This document shows positions 8,340 to 16,760 of a stretch of DNA of 51,099 bases, one piece after another. The DNA is from Intrasporangium sp. (GTDB taxonomy: Bacteria > Actinomycetota > Actinomycetes > Actinomycetales > Dermatophilaceae), in contig NZ_JAKDLO010000006.1 in assembly GCF_030452765.1 (NCBI RefSeq), positions 1 through 51,099 of the forward strand, written 5' to 3'. Position 1 is the first letter of the stretch. The number at the start of each line of letters is the position of its first letter. The notes under the pieces are model-generated. The model searched no databases. It had not been told where the DNA came from and saw only the letters and a program-made list of their open reading frames with translations. The translations under genes were made by a program, and so were the position numbers.

Positions 8340-9491
8340 ATGGATCGGATGCCGAACCCGTACCGTCCCGGCTTCAACGCGCCACCGCCGATCTTCGTCG
8401 GGCGCGACGGCGTGCTGGCCTCCGTCTCCGAGGGACTCGACGTAGCCGCCCTCGACGGCCGCACCCCACGCCCGCTCATCCTCACCGGCACGCGAGGTGT
8501 CGGCAAGACGGTCGCGCTCGGCGAGGCCGCCGCGCTCGCGGCCGAGCGGCTCGGCTGGCCGACGGTGCACGTCGAGGTCCGGCCCAAACGGCCCTTCACC
8601 CCGCTGCTCGTCGAACGGTTGGCAGCAGCCCGGGACGCTCTCGAGCACACGACGAGGAAGGCCGGCCGGAGCACGCACGTCACCGGCGGCAAGCTCTCCG
8701 CCACGGCCCTCGGAGTCGGAGCGGAGGTCATGATCGAGCGGGGCGCCGACCCGGTCAGCACCATCCCGGCCGACCCGATCGGGCGGGCGCTCACGGCGAC
8801 GATGCTCGCCGCGATGCGTGCCGGCGCGGGTCTCGTCCTCACGCTCGACGAGGCACAGCTGGCCACCCGGGGCGAGCTCGCCGCCTTCACTGCGGTCCTG
8901 CAGGAGCACATGGGTGACGACTGGCCCCTCGTCGTGCTCGTCGCTGGCCTCCCGTCGCTACGCGACCCGAACCGCTCGGTCACCTACCTCGAGCGCGGCG
9001 AATGGCAGGAGCTCGGCCTGCTCGACCCGGACGACGTGCGGCAGGCTTTGGTCGAGCCCGCTGCCACGGCCGGACGTCCCATGGACGACGCGGCGGCCGA
9101 CATCCTCGTCGGGGCGTCTGGGGGCTACCCGTATGCCGTCCAGCTCTACGGCCACCACGCGTGGCGGGCATCGGACGGGAGCCGACACATTACCACCGAC
9201 CACGCCCGCACGGCGCTCGACGCGGCCCGTCGTGAGCTCGAGGAGGGCCTCTACGCCTCGCGTTGGAACGACGCCTCGCCGAAGGAACAGGAGTACCTCG
9301 CAGCGGTCGCGGCGCTCATCGTCCGAACGGGTGAGGCGACGGGACCACTGGCGGCGGCCGAGCTGGGCGCAGCGCAGAGCAGGGTCTCCTACCTGCGTGA
9401 CCGGCTCCTCAAGAAGGGCACCCTCTATGCCGAGGGCCCCCGCCTGCTCTTCCTCACGCCGGGCATGGCCGAGTGGGTCATGAAGCACTGA
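8340..9491 (+). CDS. AAA ATPase (ORC/STAND-like ATP-binding protein)
   Basis: Cytosolic P-loop ATPase of 383 aa. Walker A is GTRGVGKT at residues 50-57 and Walker B is GLVLTLDEAQ at about 160-169. A sensor-1-like stretch (VVLVAGLPSLRD) follows, then a C-terminal winged-helix-like region (LGAAQSRVSYLRDRLLKKGTLYAEGPRLLFLTP split over the last 60 residues). This layout matches the AAA_16/ORC-like proteins found alone in many actinobacteria, whose function is unclear. TACTCT at 8330-8335 lies only a few bases before the ATG, so the mRNA may be leaderless. No partner gene is adjacent in the same operon. Confidence 0.8.
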   Translation: MDRMPNPYRPGFNAPPPIFVGRDGVLASVSEGLDVAALDGRTPRPLILTGTRGVGKTVALGEAAALAAERLGWPTVHVEVRPKRPFTPLLVERLAAARDALEHTTRKAGRSTHVTGGKLSATALGVGAEVMIERGADPVSTIPADPIGRALTATMLAAMRAGAGLVLTLDEAQLATRGELAAFTAVLQEHMGDDWPLVVLVAGLPSLRDPNRSVTYLERGEWQELGLLDPDDVRQALVEPAATAGRPMDDAAADILVGASGGYPYAVQLYGHHAWRASDGSRHITTDHARTALDAARRELEEGLYASRWNDASPKEQEYLAAVAALIVRTGEATGPLAAAELGAAQSRVSYLRDRLLKKGTLYAEGPRLLFLTPGMAEWVMKH

Positions 9492-9537
9492 TCAAGGGAG
9501 CCGGCTCCGGCAGCATGCCCGGGCCGGCCGTTCCACC

Positions 9538-10515
9538 TCAGTCGAGGAACCCGTTGTCCTCCAGCCATTTCTGCGCGACCTGCTTGGCGGGCAAGCCCTC
9601 GGCGTCCACCTGGGCGTTCAGCTTCTGCATCGTCTCGGTCGTGAGCTTCTCGGCGAGCGGGGTGAAGAGCTTCTCCAGCTGGGGATACTTGTCGAACACC
9701 TCTTCCCTGGTGGTCATCGCCAGGTTGTACTTCACGAAGAAGTCCTTGTCGTCCTCCAGCACCAACATGTCGTTGGCGGCGATCCGACCGTCGGTGCTGA
9801 ACACCTCGCCGAACTTGCATCGGTCACCGGAGGGCACCTGGGTGAAGATGATGCCGAGGTCGACCTCGGAGACGTACTGCTTCGGCAGCGTGAAGCCGTA
9901 GGCCTTCTCGACGCCGGGCCAACCGTCTGACCGGGTGAGGAACTCGGTCGCGGCACACAGCGAGGCGTCTTGAGGCTTCGTCTTGGCCAGCTCGGCATAG
10001 TCGGACAGGGTGGCGATGCCCAGCTGCTTCGCACGGTCGGCGGTGGTGGCGATCGCGTAGCTGTTGTTCACCGGCGAGAGCGCGAACCACTTGATCTTGT
10101 TCTTCGCCAGGTCCTCCTGTGCCACCTTCTGGAAGAGCTCCTGCGGGTCGGACGGTGCACCTGTCGCCTTGTGGTCGAGGAAGCTGGTCCAGCCGGTCCC
10201 GGTGTAGTCCCAGTACAGGTCGATCTGGCCGGACGTGAGGGCGGTGCGGACCGTGTCGGTGCCCACGATTCCGGTCTCGTCCTTGACCTGTGCGCCAGCG
10301 TTCTCCAGGACCTGGATGGCCATCTGGCCGAGGATGAGCTGCTCGGTGAACTCCTTCGAGCCCACAGTCAGCGTGGCGTCCTGCAACTCGACGTTCCCGG
10401 TCGCGCCGGCGCCGTCGCCCCCACCTTCGCCTCCGCCGCCGCCGCAGGCAGATACTGACAGCGTCGTCGCCAATAGAGCTGCCAGCAGGGCAATTCTTCT
10501 CTTCACAATTCGCAT
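9538..10515 (-). CDS. Osmoprotectant/glycine-betaine ABC substrate-binding lipoprotein
   Basis: Extracellular binding protein of 325 aa for a compatible solute (glycine betaine, choline, proline betaine or carnitine type). It has a basic N-terminus, a hydrophobic core and the lipobox LSVSAC with the lipidated Cys at residue 24. A Gly-rich linker then leads to the OpuAC fold (LTVGSKEFTEQLILGQM, then DLYWDYTGTGW). It is the last gene of the minus-strand importer operon, 64 bp after the second permease. The aromatic residues needed for quaternary-amine binding are plausible (WDYTGTGW), but the exact ligand cannot be told. Confidence 0.92.
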   Translation of the reverse strand: MRIVKRRIALLAALLATTLSVSACGGGGGEGGGDGAGATGNVELQDATLTVGSKEFTEQLILGQMAIQVLENAGAQVKDETGIVGTDTVRTALTSGQIDLYWDYTGTGWTSFLDHKATGAPSDPQELFQKVAQEDLAKNKIKWFALSPVNNSYAIATTADRAKQLGIATLSDYAELAKTKPQDASLCAATEFLTRSDGWPGVEKAYGFTLPKQYVSEVDLGIIFTQVPSGDRCKFGEVFSTDGRIAANDMLVLEDDKDFFVKYNLAMTTREEVFDKYPQLEKLFTPLAEKLTTETMQKLNAQVDAEGLPAKQVAQKWLEDNGFLD

Positions 10516-10579
10516 GACAGTGTCACCTTTCCTGGGTTGTCTTTCCCGAATGTCACCTTGGTGGCTGGGGAGCTGCTCA

Positions 10580-11383
10580 TCACATGCCTCGCGGGCGGAG
10601 CAGATCCTCGGCGATGCCGCCGAGGTAGTCGATGAGGAGAGCCAGGACGGCCACCAGCACGCTGCCGGTGACGGTGATCAGCTCGTCGGAGCGGGTGATC
10701 CCCGTGTTGATGATGTCGCCCAGCCCGCCGGCTGCGAAGAAAGTGCCCAGCGTGGCGGTGCCGACGTTGATCACGAGAGCCGTGCGAACGCCGGCCATCA
10801 TCACCGGCACCGCCAGTGGCAGTTCTATCCGGGCCAACACTCCGAACTTGGTCATCCCCATGCCTCGGGCGGACTCGATCACCGAGGTATCCACCTGCTG
10901 CAACCCGACCATGGTGTTGCGCAGCACCGGCAGCACCGTGTACACGACCAAGCCGACCACCACCGGCCAGAACCCGATCGCCCAGGCCAGTGCGAACAGG
11001 GCGAGCAGGCCGATCGACGGGATCCCCTGCCCGACGTTGAACACCGCGATCGTGGCCGGAGTGATCCGACGCGCGAACGACCTGGTGAGGATGACGCCCA
11101 GCGGAATCGCGATCAGCAGCACGAGCACCGTCGACACCACGGTCAGGACGAGGTGGTCCATCGTGCTGGCGAGGATGAAGTTCAGGTGCACCCGCTGACG
11201 CGCGGTGGAACTGAGGTCTTCTCCGCGCAGCCACCAGAAGAGCGCGAGCAGCACCGCCCCCAGCAGCAGCGGCATGAACAGATAGCTGCCGATCGACCGC
11301 CCGGCGGAGCCCTGGTCCCGCCCGGCGTCGTCCGGTGAAGGAGTTGGTGCTGAAGGGTGTTCCGGCTCTGCCACCGTCGTCAT
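10580..11383 (-). CDS. Osmoprotectant ABC transporter permease 2
   Basis: Inner-membrane permease of 267 aa in the OpuC/ProW family, with a non-conserved N-terminus, one early TM helix and the usual MetI-like five-helix core. The family signature VGLQQVDTSVIESARGMGMTKF, the cytoplasmic coupling loop, is present. The start ATG (11383-11381) overlaps the stop of the ATPase gene as ATGA. The longer open frame upstream is only a shadow of the ATPase and was not used. It acts with the second permease encoded at the head of the operon. Confidence 0.92.
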   Translation of the reverse strand: MTTVAEPEHPSAPTPSPDDAGRDQGSAGRSIGSYLFMPLLLGAVLLALFWWLRGEDLSSTARQRVHLNFILASTMDHLVLTVVSTVLVLLIAIPLGVILTRSFARRITPATIAVFNVGQGIPSIGLLALFALAWAIGFWPVVVGLVVYTVLPVLRNTMVGLQQVDTSVIESARGMGMTKFGVLARIELPLAVPVMMAGVRTALVINVGTATLGTFFAAGGLGDIINTGITRSDELITVTGSVLVAVLALLIDYLGGIAEDLLRPRGM

Positions 11384-12594
11384 GTCGGGGACGCCCCCTC
11401 GACCACGGCGCCTTCGCGGAGTCGGCCCTGTTCGGCCCGCCGCATGGTGCGCAGCGCCTCGTTGATGGTGTCGATGTCGACGACACCCTGGTATCGATGT
11501 GCGGAGTCGACGACGATCGCCACGCTGTACCTGGCCGTGAGCATCTCGTTGAGGGTGTCGCTGAGGGTCGCGTTCGGCTGGACCACTGCGTCGGCCGGCA
11601 GGCCGGTCCCGGTCAGCGACCGACTGGCCTCGAGTCGCCGCAAGTGGTCGGAGTTGACCCACCGTTGGGGCTGCTGGCGATCATCGAGCACCAAGAGGGC
11701 GCTTCGGTCGCTCTCTGCCAGGATCCGTTGCGCGTCGTCACGGGTGGTCTGTTCGGTGACAGTGGGCCACTGCTGCAACTCGATGTCGCGCACGCGGCTC
11801 AGTCCGATCCGCTTCAGGGAGGCCCCACGACCGATGAAGTCGGAGACGAAGTCGTCGGCGGGAGCGACCAGAATCCGCTCCGGGGTGTCGTACTGGGCAA
11901 TCTTCGACCCGACCCGGAGGATTGCGATCCGATCCCCCATCTTGATGGCCTCGTCGATGTCGTGGGTGACGAAGACGATGGTCTTCTTCATCTGCTCCTG
12001 GAGGCGCAGAAACTCGTTCTGCAGCCGGTCGCGCGTGATGGGGTCGATCGCACCGAACGGCTCGTCCATCAGCATCACCTCTGGGTCGGCGCTCATCGCC
12101 CGGGCCACCCCGACCCGCTGGCGCTGGCCTCCGGACAGTTCTTTCGGGTACCTATTGCGGTAGGTGTCAGGGTCCATCCCGACCGTCTCCAGTAGCTCGT
12201 CCACGCGGGCCGCGATCCGCTTCCTGTCCCAGCCGAGCAGCTTGGGAACGGTGGCGATGTTCTCCGCGATCGTGTGGTGTGGGAAGAGTCCGATCTGCTG
12301 GATCACGTAGCCCATCCGGCGCCGCAGCCGGTCGGCGTTGACGTCGGTCACGTCGTCGTCATCAAGGAAGATGCGACCCGAGGTCGGCTCGATCAGGCGG
12401 TTGACCATCTTCATGGTGGTGGTCTTGCCACAGCCGGAGGGCCCCACGAAGATGACGATCTCGCCCTCGGGAATCTCCAGGGACAGGTCGTCGACCGCGG
12501 GCTGGTCCTGCCCGGGGAAGCGTTTGGTGAGGCCTTCCAAACGGATCTTGATCCGGCGATCGTTCGCCGTGCCGTCCTGGTGAGCTGCTGTCAT
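11380..12594 (-). CDS. Osmoprotectant ABC transporter ATP-binding protein with CBS domains
   Basis: ProV/OpuCA-type ATPase of 404 aa. Walker A is GPSGCGKTT at residues 51-59, the signature is LSGGQRQRVGVARA, Walker B is VMLMDEPFGAID, and the switch is FVTHDIDEA. The last roughly 130 residues form a pair of CBS domains (after VRDIELQQWP, and ATLSDTLNEMLTARYSVAIVV), which in OpuA-type importers sense ionic strength or cyclic nucleotides. ATGA overlaps occur at both ends of the gene, so the operon is tightly coupled. Confidence 0.95.
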   Translation of the reverse strand: MTAAHQDGTANDRRIKIRLEGLTKRFPGQDQPAVDDLSLEIPEGEIVIFVGPSGCGKTTTMKMVNRLIEPTSGRIFLDDDDVTDVNADRLRRRMGYVIQQIGLFPHHTIAENIATVPKLLGWDRKRIAARVDELLETVGMDPDTYRNRYPKELSGGQRQRVGVARAMSADPEVMLMDEPFGAIDPITRDRLQNEFLRLQEQMKKTIVFVTHDIDEAIKMGDRIAILRVGSKIAQYDTPERILVAPADDFVSDFIGRGASLKRIGLSRVRDIELQQWPTVTEQTTRDDAQRILAESDRSALLVLDDRQQPQRWVNSDHLRRLEASRSLTGTGLPADAVVQPNATLSDTLNEMLTARYSVAIVVDSAHRYQGVVDIDTINEALRTMRRAEQGRLREGAVVEGASPT

Positions 12595-13247
12595 CGGATA
12601 CCTCGCGCGGTGGTCAGGCGGAAGAAGATGGCATAGGCCAAGTCGAACGCGATCGCCAGGACCACGATGCCCAGGGTCCCCCCGAGCACCAGGTTGAGGG
12701 CGCTGGCGCTACCGAACTGGGCCAGCCCACCGAAGATGAGGTTGCCCAGCCCGGGGCCGTTCACGTAGGCGCCGATGGCGGCGATGCCGACCAGGACGAC
12801 GGTGGACACGCGCATCCCGGTGAGCACCACCGGCCAGGCCAGCGGCAGCTCGATCCGCAGCAGCACCTGGATGCGCCCCATGCCCATGCCGCGGGCCGAT
12901 TCGATCACCGCCGGATCCACCTCACGCAGCCCCACGATCGTGTTGCGGACGATCGGCAGCAGCGCATACATGACCAGCCCCACGAGCACCGGGGTCCAGC
13001 CGAGCCCGAACACCGGGATGAACAATGGGAACAGGGCCAGGGAGGGGATGGTGAGGAACGCGCCGGTGGTCGCCAGCACGAGCTCGCGTGGTCGTTGCGT
13101 GTGATAGGTCGCCAAGCCCAGCACGATCCCCAGGACGGTGGCGATCGCCACCGCCTCGACGACGATGATGACGTGCTGGACGGCGAGCTCGAGGATGTCC
13201 TCCCAAGCGAACTGGAGGTAGCTCCAGAACTTGGACAGCCAGCTCAC
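12591..13247 (-). CDS. Osmoprotectant ABC transporter permease 1
   Basis: Inner-membrane permease of 218 aa, first gene of the importer operon. It has the compact OpuCB/ProW architecture with five or six TM helices and the coupling-loop signature VGLREVDPAVIESARGMGMGRI, almost the same as in permease 2. Two related permeases plus one ATPase and one lipoprotein make a complete OpuC-type uptake system. The stop overlaps the ATPase ATG by 4 bp. The promoter should lie in the region above 13247; no convincing -35/-10 pair was picked. Confidence 0.92.
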   Translation of the reverse strand: MSWLSKFWSYLQFAWEDILELAVQHVIIVVEAVAIATVLGIVLGLATYHTQRPRELVLATTGAFLTIPSLALFPLFIPVFGLGWTPVLVGLVMYALLPIVRNTIVGLREVDPAVIESARGMGMGRIQVLLRIELPLAWPVVLTGMRVSTVVLVGIAAIGAYVNGPGLGNLIFGGLAQFGSASALNLVLGGTLGIVVLAIAFDLAYAIFFRLTTARGIR

Positions 13248-13424
13248 GAGGACGTGTAGGTCGACGGTTCGGACGTATGGGCGGCTGCTGGCGCAGTCAT
13301 CGGTATCCCTCGGTCGGTCGAGTTCGGGCGGACGAGTTCGCAGCGCTGGCGTGTTCTATCAGTGTAGCGGCGCACCTTCCGGCCGCCCGGAGCCCCCCGT
13401 ACGTCAGGTGGCGAGCCGATCCGG

Positions 13425-13620
13425 TTCGACGGTGCCGCCTTGCGCAGCCATGGGCTGGTCGATGCTGCCGTGGTCCATCAGGGGCGCAGGCCGCGCAGCC
13501 GCTTCGCGGACCTCGTCCGCGCTCACCGGGACGCGCACCGGTGACCCACCTGCTGATCGACACCTCGGTCGTGATCACGTGGTTCCACGCGGAGGGTGAA
13601 TCGGCCGAACCCCCGGCCGC
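13425..13620 (+). pseudogene. Remnant of an antitoxin / PIN-domain (VapC-like) toxin pair
   Basis: The plus-strand frame from 13425 ends in RFADLVRAHRDAHR and a TGA at 13542-13544, which looks like an antitoxin C-terminus. A GTG at 13541 overlaps that stop (GTGA) and opens THLLIDTSVVITWFHAEGES, the N-terminus of a PIN-domain ribonuclease including its first catalytic Asp. After about 24 residues the similarity stops and the frame becomes non-protein-like, so at least 80 percent of the toxin is missing. No intact antitoxin start was found. Identification rests on the short N-terminal PIN motif and the typical overlap. Confidence 0.6.
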
Positions 13621-13699
13621 GGCGAGGTGGTGCCACGCCCGGACGACGAGGACGACACCGGCCCCGGGCAGCAGCGCGGCCTGCAGGGGCCGCCGAGCC

Positions 13700-13744
13700 G
13701 TGTGCACTATTCGTCGTCAGGACGACCAAGAGTGCACACAGCCG
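13700..13744 (+). repeat. 45-bp imperfect hairpin repeat, left copy
   Basis: Arms GTGTGCACT (13700-13708) and AGTGCACAC (13731-13739) are perfect 9-bp complements, with an inner TCGTC/GACGA stem. The element matches 44611-44655 at 39 of 45 positions and in the same orientation. There is no gene ending just upstream on either strand, so a simple terminator role is unlikely for this copy. Confidence 0.75.
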
Positions 13745-13959
13745 CCGACGGCGTGCGGCTGCCGGCCTTCGTCGCCACTCTGCGCGAGATGTGGCCCAGT
13801 GCCGGGTGCGGGAACATCGGGCCACCACCACGACGACCCCATCTGAGCGGGAACAAGGTGAGGCCGACCCTGCGCCTGCGCCGGAAGGCAGCTGAGCGGC
13901 ATCCGAAACGCTATGGCAGCGACGGTTCCGTCTGCGGCCGAGCCAGCGGAACGGACGCG

Positions 13960-14003
13960 CGTCAGGCCGCCGTCAGAGCCGTGTCATCCCGGATTCCTAG
14001 CGT
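13960..14003 (+). promoter_or_regulatory. SARP-type promoter P1 (heptamer direct repeats)
   Basis: Three heptamers CGTCAGG (13960-13966), CGTCAGA (13971-13977) and TGTCATC (13982-13988) are separated by 4 nt each, giving an 11-bp period. Nine nt after the last heptamer lies TAGCGT (13998-14003) as the -10. SARP activators bind such repeats next to a -10 and replace the -35 contact. It drives the acyl-starter operon from 14065. Three other promoters in the cluster share the layout. Confidence 0.85.
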
Positions 14004-14064
14004 TGAGTCGCAGGAGCGGTAGAGGCCGTGAACGGTTCACATCGACTTGGACGGGAGGCTGCAG

Positions 14065-14994
14065 ATGACATCCATCGCGGAGATCGCGACCTATTCGCCG
14101 GGGCAGACACGGCTGCGGGACCGACAGCATGAGTTCGGCCTGACCGATGTCGAGCTGCGCCGCTACGAGCGGGCGTTCGGCTACGACCGCATCGCCTTCG
14201 ATCCTCGGCAGTCCGAGGCTGACCTCCTCGTCGGCGCTGCCTCGAAGCTCGTGACGCTGCGCGGCGCAGAGCAGCGGGTCCACTACGTGCTGCGGCCGCG
14301 TACGGTCCGCTGGCCGGAGCTGCATCCGGACAGTGCGCTGCGCACGGTACGCGAGACGTTCGGCCTGCAGCACGCGCAGTCCTTCGCCCTCGTCGACCAG
14401 GCTTGTGCTGGAGGCCTGCTGGCGATCGACATGGCGGGGGCGCTGCTGGCGCAGGACGGCAACCCGGATGCCCTCGCCCTGGTTCTCATCGGCGAGAAGG
14501 CCTCGTGCCGGATCAGCCAAGTCATCCCTGGCATGGCGGTCCTCGGAGAGGCGACGGTAGCGATCCTCGTGTCGCTCGACGACGAGCACGACCGGGTGCT
14601 CGGGTATGCCGCCGTCGTCGAGCCGATCCCCGGCGGGGGCCTCACGATGGAGCCCGATGCCGTCCGCGCCTTCGGTGCCGTCTATGGCCGAACGCTGGGA
14701 CGGGTCATCACCGGCGCGCTGCAGGCGGCTCGCACGCGTCCCGAGGACCTGTGCCTCTACCTGCCGCACAACGTCAGCCAGCGGCTGTGTCTCGAGACCG
14801 GCGCGGCAATCGGGCTCGCGCCCGAGCAGGTCGTGACCGACACGATCGGCGAGATCGCGCACTGCTGGGGCGCGGATCCCTTCTACAACGCCCGCCACGC
14901 GATCGACCTTGGCCGCTTGCGCACCGGCGACCGCTACCTGATGACGTCGGTCGGCATGGGGGCGACCTTCGCGGCGATGGTGGTGGAGCACTGA
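14065..14994 (+). CDS. KAS III-like (3-oxoacyl-ACP synthase III family) acyltransferase
   Basis: Thiolase-fold protein of 309 aa, expected to move or condense an acyl group carried on CoA or ACP. The catalytic Cys is C114 in VDQACAGG, aligned with the FabH Cys. The His is H235 in LPHNVS. The usual FabH Asn position lies in a different motif, IAHCWGADPF (H266), a variant seen in secondary-metabolite KAS III-like enzymes, some of which catalyse acyl transfer instead of C-C condensation. I chose ATG 14065, preceded by GGGAGG; a TTG six codons upstream has no ribosome-binding site. It is the first gene under P1 and probably makes or loads the acyl starter of the peptide. Confidence 0.85.
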   Translation: MTSIAEIATYSPGQTRLRDRQHEFGLTDVELRRYERAFGYDRIAFDPRQSEADLLVGAASKLVTLRGAEQRVHYVLRPRTVRWPELHPDSALRTVRETFGLQHAQSFALVDQACAGGLLAIDMAGALLAQDGNPDALALVLIGEKASCRISQVIPGMAVLGEATVAILVSLDDEHDRVLGYAAVVEPIPGGGLTMEPDAVRAFGAVYGRTLGRVITGALQAARTRPEDLCLYLPHNVSQRLCLETGAAIGLAPEQVVTDTIGEIAHCWGADPFYNARHAIDLGRLRTGDRYLMTSVGMGATFAAMVVEH

Positions 14995-14995
14995 C

Positions 14996-15562
14996 ATGGA
15001 CTGCTCGTCGACGCTGGCCCACACCATCACCGCCGGCCGGGTCGCCTCCTCGCACGCCGGCACGGGTGAGGACACCCTGAGCCGACGCCTGCGACGGGCG
15101 ACGACCGGCCGACCCGACAAGCCGCTGGTACTGGCCGGCTTTGTCCGGCACGTCGCCTCGCTCGTCCGCGACGTCCGCGACGTCCGCGACGTCCCGGCCG
15201 GGCACGTCGTGGCGTCACCCCAGCCCGACCGGTCGGTCACCACCGATGCCGCCGCGGACCCGCTGACCACGAATGCTCGACGGGGCCGGCCGCGGCACGC
15301 TCGACACGGGTCAAGATCGCCCTCACCGAGGGTGGCACGCCACGCGGCCACCGGATGCCAGACCGACTGGGATTCGGCCGGTACCTCGTGCGGCTATCAA
15401 CTTCCTCAGCCACGGCGCCCCCGGCTAAGTCCTCGCCGATGGTGGCGTGGACCACCTCGTCCGGGCCCGGACCGGGTCGAGGACATCTTGCGTGGCCAGC
15501 AGCTGGTGCCACGTCCGACCCGCGACCGGCCCGCCGCCATCATCACCAGGAGTACGTCATGA
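14996..15562 (+). CDS. Uncertain ORF between KAS III-like gene and ACP (possibly decayed)
   Basis: The frame fits perfectly between its neighbours: ATG one base after the upstream stop, and TGA overlapping the ACP start as ATGA. It would encode 188 aa. The first 75 or so codons have very high GC at third positions and a plausible sequence (LSRRLRR, KPLVLAGFVRH). The rest is Arg/Pro-rich and not protein-like, while another frame (VKIALTEGGTPRG) looks better around 15305-15400. A frameshifted gene or non-coding spacer is therefore likely. Three tandem 9-bp repeats of GTCCGCGAC lie at 15164-15190. No family was recognised. Confidence 0.3.
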   Translation: MDCSSTLAHTITAGRVASSHAGTGEDTLSRRLRRATTGRPDKPLVLAGFVRHVASLVRDVRDVRDVPAGHVVASPQPDRSVTTDAAADPLTTNARRGRPRHARHGSRSPSPRVARHAATGCQTDWDSAGTSCGYQLPQPRRPRLSPRRWWRGPPRPGPDRVEDILRGQQLVPRPTRDRPAAIITRSTS

Positions 15563-15828
15563 CCGAGCTCACCGCCGCTACGCACCGCACCGCCGTCGTC
15601 GAGGCGATCGCCGCCTCCCTGACCGAGGTCCTCGGTTGGGAGTCGGGGCCGATCGACGAGCAGACCTCGCTGGTCGCCGACATCGGTCTCGACTCGACCG
15701 GCGTCCTCGACCTGTTGATGGCCTTGGAGGACCGCCTCGGGGTGGAGTTCGACGCAGCCGAGCTCCGGGTCGAACACTTCGCCACCGTCGCCTCGCTGGC
15801 GGCACACATCGAGTCGCTGGATCAATGA
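15559..15828 (+). CDS. Acyl carrier protein
   Basis: Free-standing carrier protein of 89 aa. The phosphopantetheine attachment Ser is S46 in the canonical GLDSTGVLDLL. The surrounding four-helix pattern is complete (VVEAIAASLTEVLG, LEDRLGVEFD, FATVASLAAHI). It should be activated by the Sfp-type transferase of this cluster and carry the acyl intermediate handled by the flanking KAS III-like proteins. The start ATG is preceded by AGGAG and the stop overlaps the next ATG (ATGA). A fatty-acid-synthase ACP is unlikely because of the location. Confidence 0.93.
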   Translation: MTELTAATHRTAVVEAIAASLTEVLGWESGPIDEQTSLVADIGLDSTGVLDLLMALEDRLGVEFDAAELRVEHFATVASLAAHIESLDQ

Positions 15829-16751
15829 GGGCTGACATGTATGCCATGTCGCCTGCCCGTGCCGCTCAAGCACCGGCCACACGGTCCTACCGGGTCGCAC
15901 GTGCCGCCGGCGCCACCTTCAGCGGGCCGCTCCAGCCGCTCAGCCCGGACTCGCGGGAGTTCCTCAGCCACCAGCTCGCGGCGACCGGTCGCTCCACCCG
16001 CTGCCTCGACCAGGTCAGCGGGACCGGTTACGGGAGGATGGTCGAGCAGTTCGTCGCCGACCTCGCCGCGGGGACGCCAGTGGATCTGACCGTCCTCGCG
16101 CACGAGATGCCCGACTTCGTGCTCGAGCAGGTCGCCGGGATCACGGCCGCAGCGGCAACGGCCGGTGCGCCGACGATGTTCACCGTCACCGACGCCGGAC
16201 CCGCGGCTCCCTTCGCTGCCCTGCGCCTCGCAACGCTCTTCGCGGACCGCCAGGACCTGGCGCACGTGGTCATCGTCGCCGTTGACCAGTTCCGACTGCC
16301 CTATCACCCGCTCGCGGCCGTCTCCGCTCAGCCGGCCGGCGCCGACTCCGCCCCCGCCACGTCGCTGCGGAGGCAGGACAACGTCGGCGTCGCCGCTGCG
16401 CTCCTGCTCCACAGGACCGACGACGGAACCGCCGAGCGCGCTGCGAGCCTGCCCGCGGTCCGCACCGTCTGGAGAGCGGCCTCGCCATCGCGCAGCACAG
16501 CGGAGGTACTCACGTCGGCTTACGAGGAGGCCGTGGGAGCCGAGCGACCGCCGTCGCTGGCGGTGCTCGGACCGGGCTGTGCAGGCTGGGTGCCGCCAGG
16601 TCCGACCGACGTGCGCCGTGTGGCTGTCGGGCGACCCGCGGCCGCGCTGTGGGCGGTGGTCGCCGCGGCCACGGCGGTGCCCGGGCGCGGAGCGATCCTC
16701 GTCCTCGATGTCGATCCCGGCACCGGCGACGTCGCCGGTGCCCTGCTCTGA
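15825..16751 (+). CDS. KAS III-like protein lacking the catalytic cysteine
   Basis: Protein of 308 aa that appears to share the thiolase fold with the gene two places upstream. The stretch TMFTVTDAGPAAPFAALRLA aligns with the active-site segment of that enzyme, with Gly in the place of the catalytic Cys. A later NVGVAAALLLHR fits the strand after the active site. A Cys-less partner next to an intact enzyme recalls the KS-alpha/chain-length-factor arrangement, so a structural or regulatory subunit is my inference. The start at 15825 overlaps the ACP stop (ATGA); ATG 15837 behind GAGGG is an alternative. Homology is weak and needs a profile search. Confidence 0.6.
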   Translation: MRADMYAMSPARAAQAPATRSYRVARAAGATFSGPLQPLSPDSREFLSHQLAATGRSTRCLDQVSGTGYGRMVEQFVADLAAGTPVDLTVLAHEMPDFVLEQVAGITAAAATAGAPTMFTVTDAGPAAPFAALRLATLFADRQDLAHVVIVAVDQFRLPYHPLAAVSAQPAGADSAPATSLRRQDNVGVAAALLLHRTDDGTAERAASLPAVRTVWRAASPSRSTAEVLTSAYEEAVGAERPPSLAVLGPGCAGWVPPGPTDVRRVAVGRPAAALWAVVAAATAVPGRGAILVLDVDPGTGDVAGALL

Positions 16752-16760
16752 GGCGTCGGC

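Larger units (their letters stand above)
13248..14064. other. 817-bp intergenic region at the left edge of the biosynthetic cluster
   Basis: No intact gene is visible here. It contains a decayed toxin-antitoxin fragment (13425-13620), a 45-bp hairpin repeat (13700-13744), a 12-mer GCTGAGCGGCAT (13891-13902) identical to part of the palindrome at 48044-48077, and the SARP-type promoter of the first cluster operon (13960-14003). Between 13745 and 13890 I see nothing interpretable. Confidence 0.7.

Noticed and set aside
15164-15190. Three tandem 9-bp repeats considered as a regulator site
   Set aside because: They lie within an ORF of an operon, with no promoter elements nearby; simple coding or slippage repeat is more likely.
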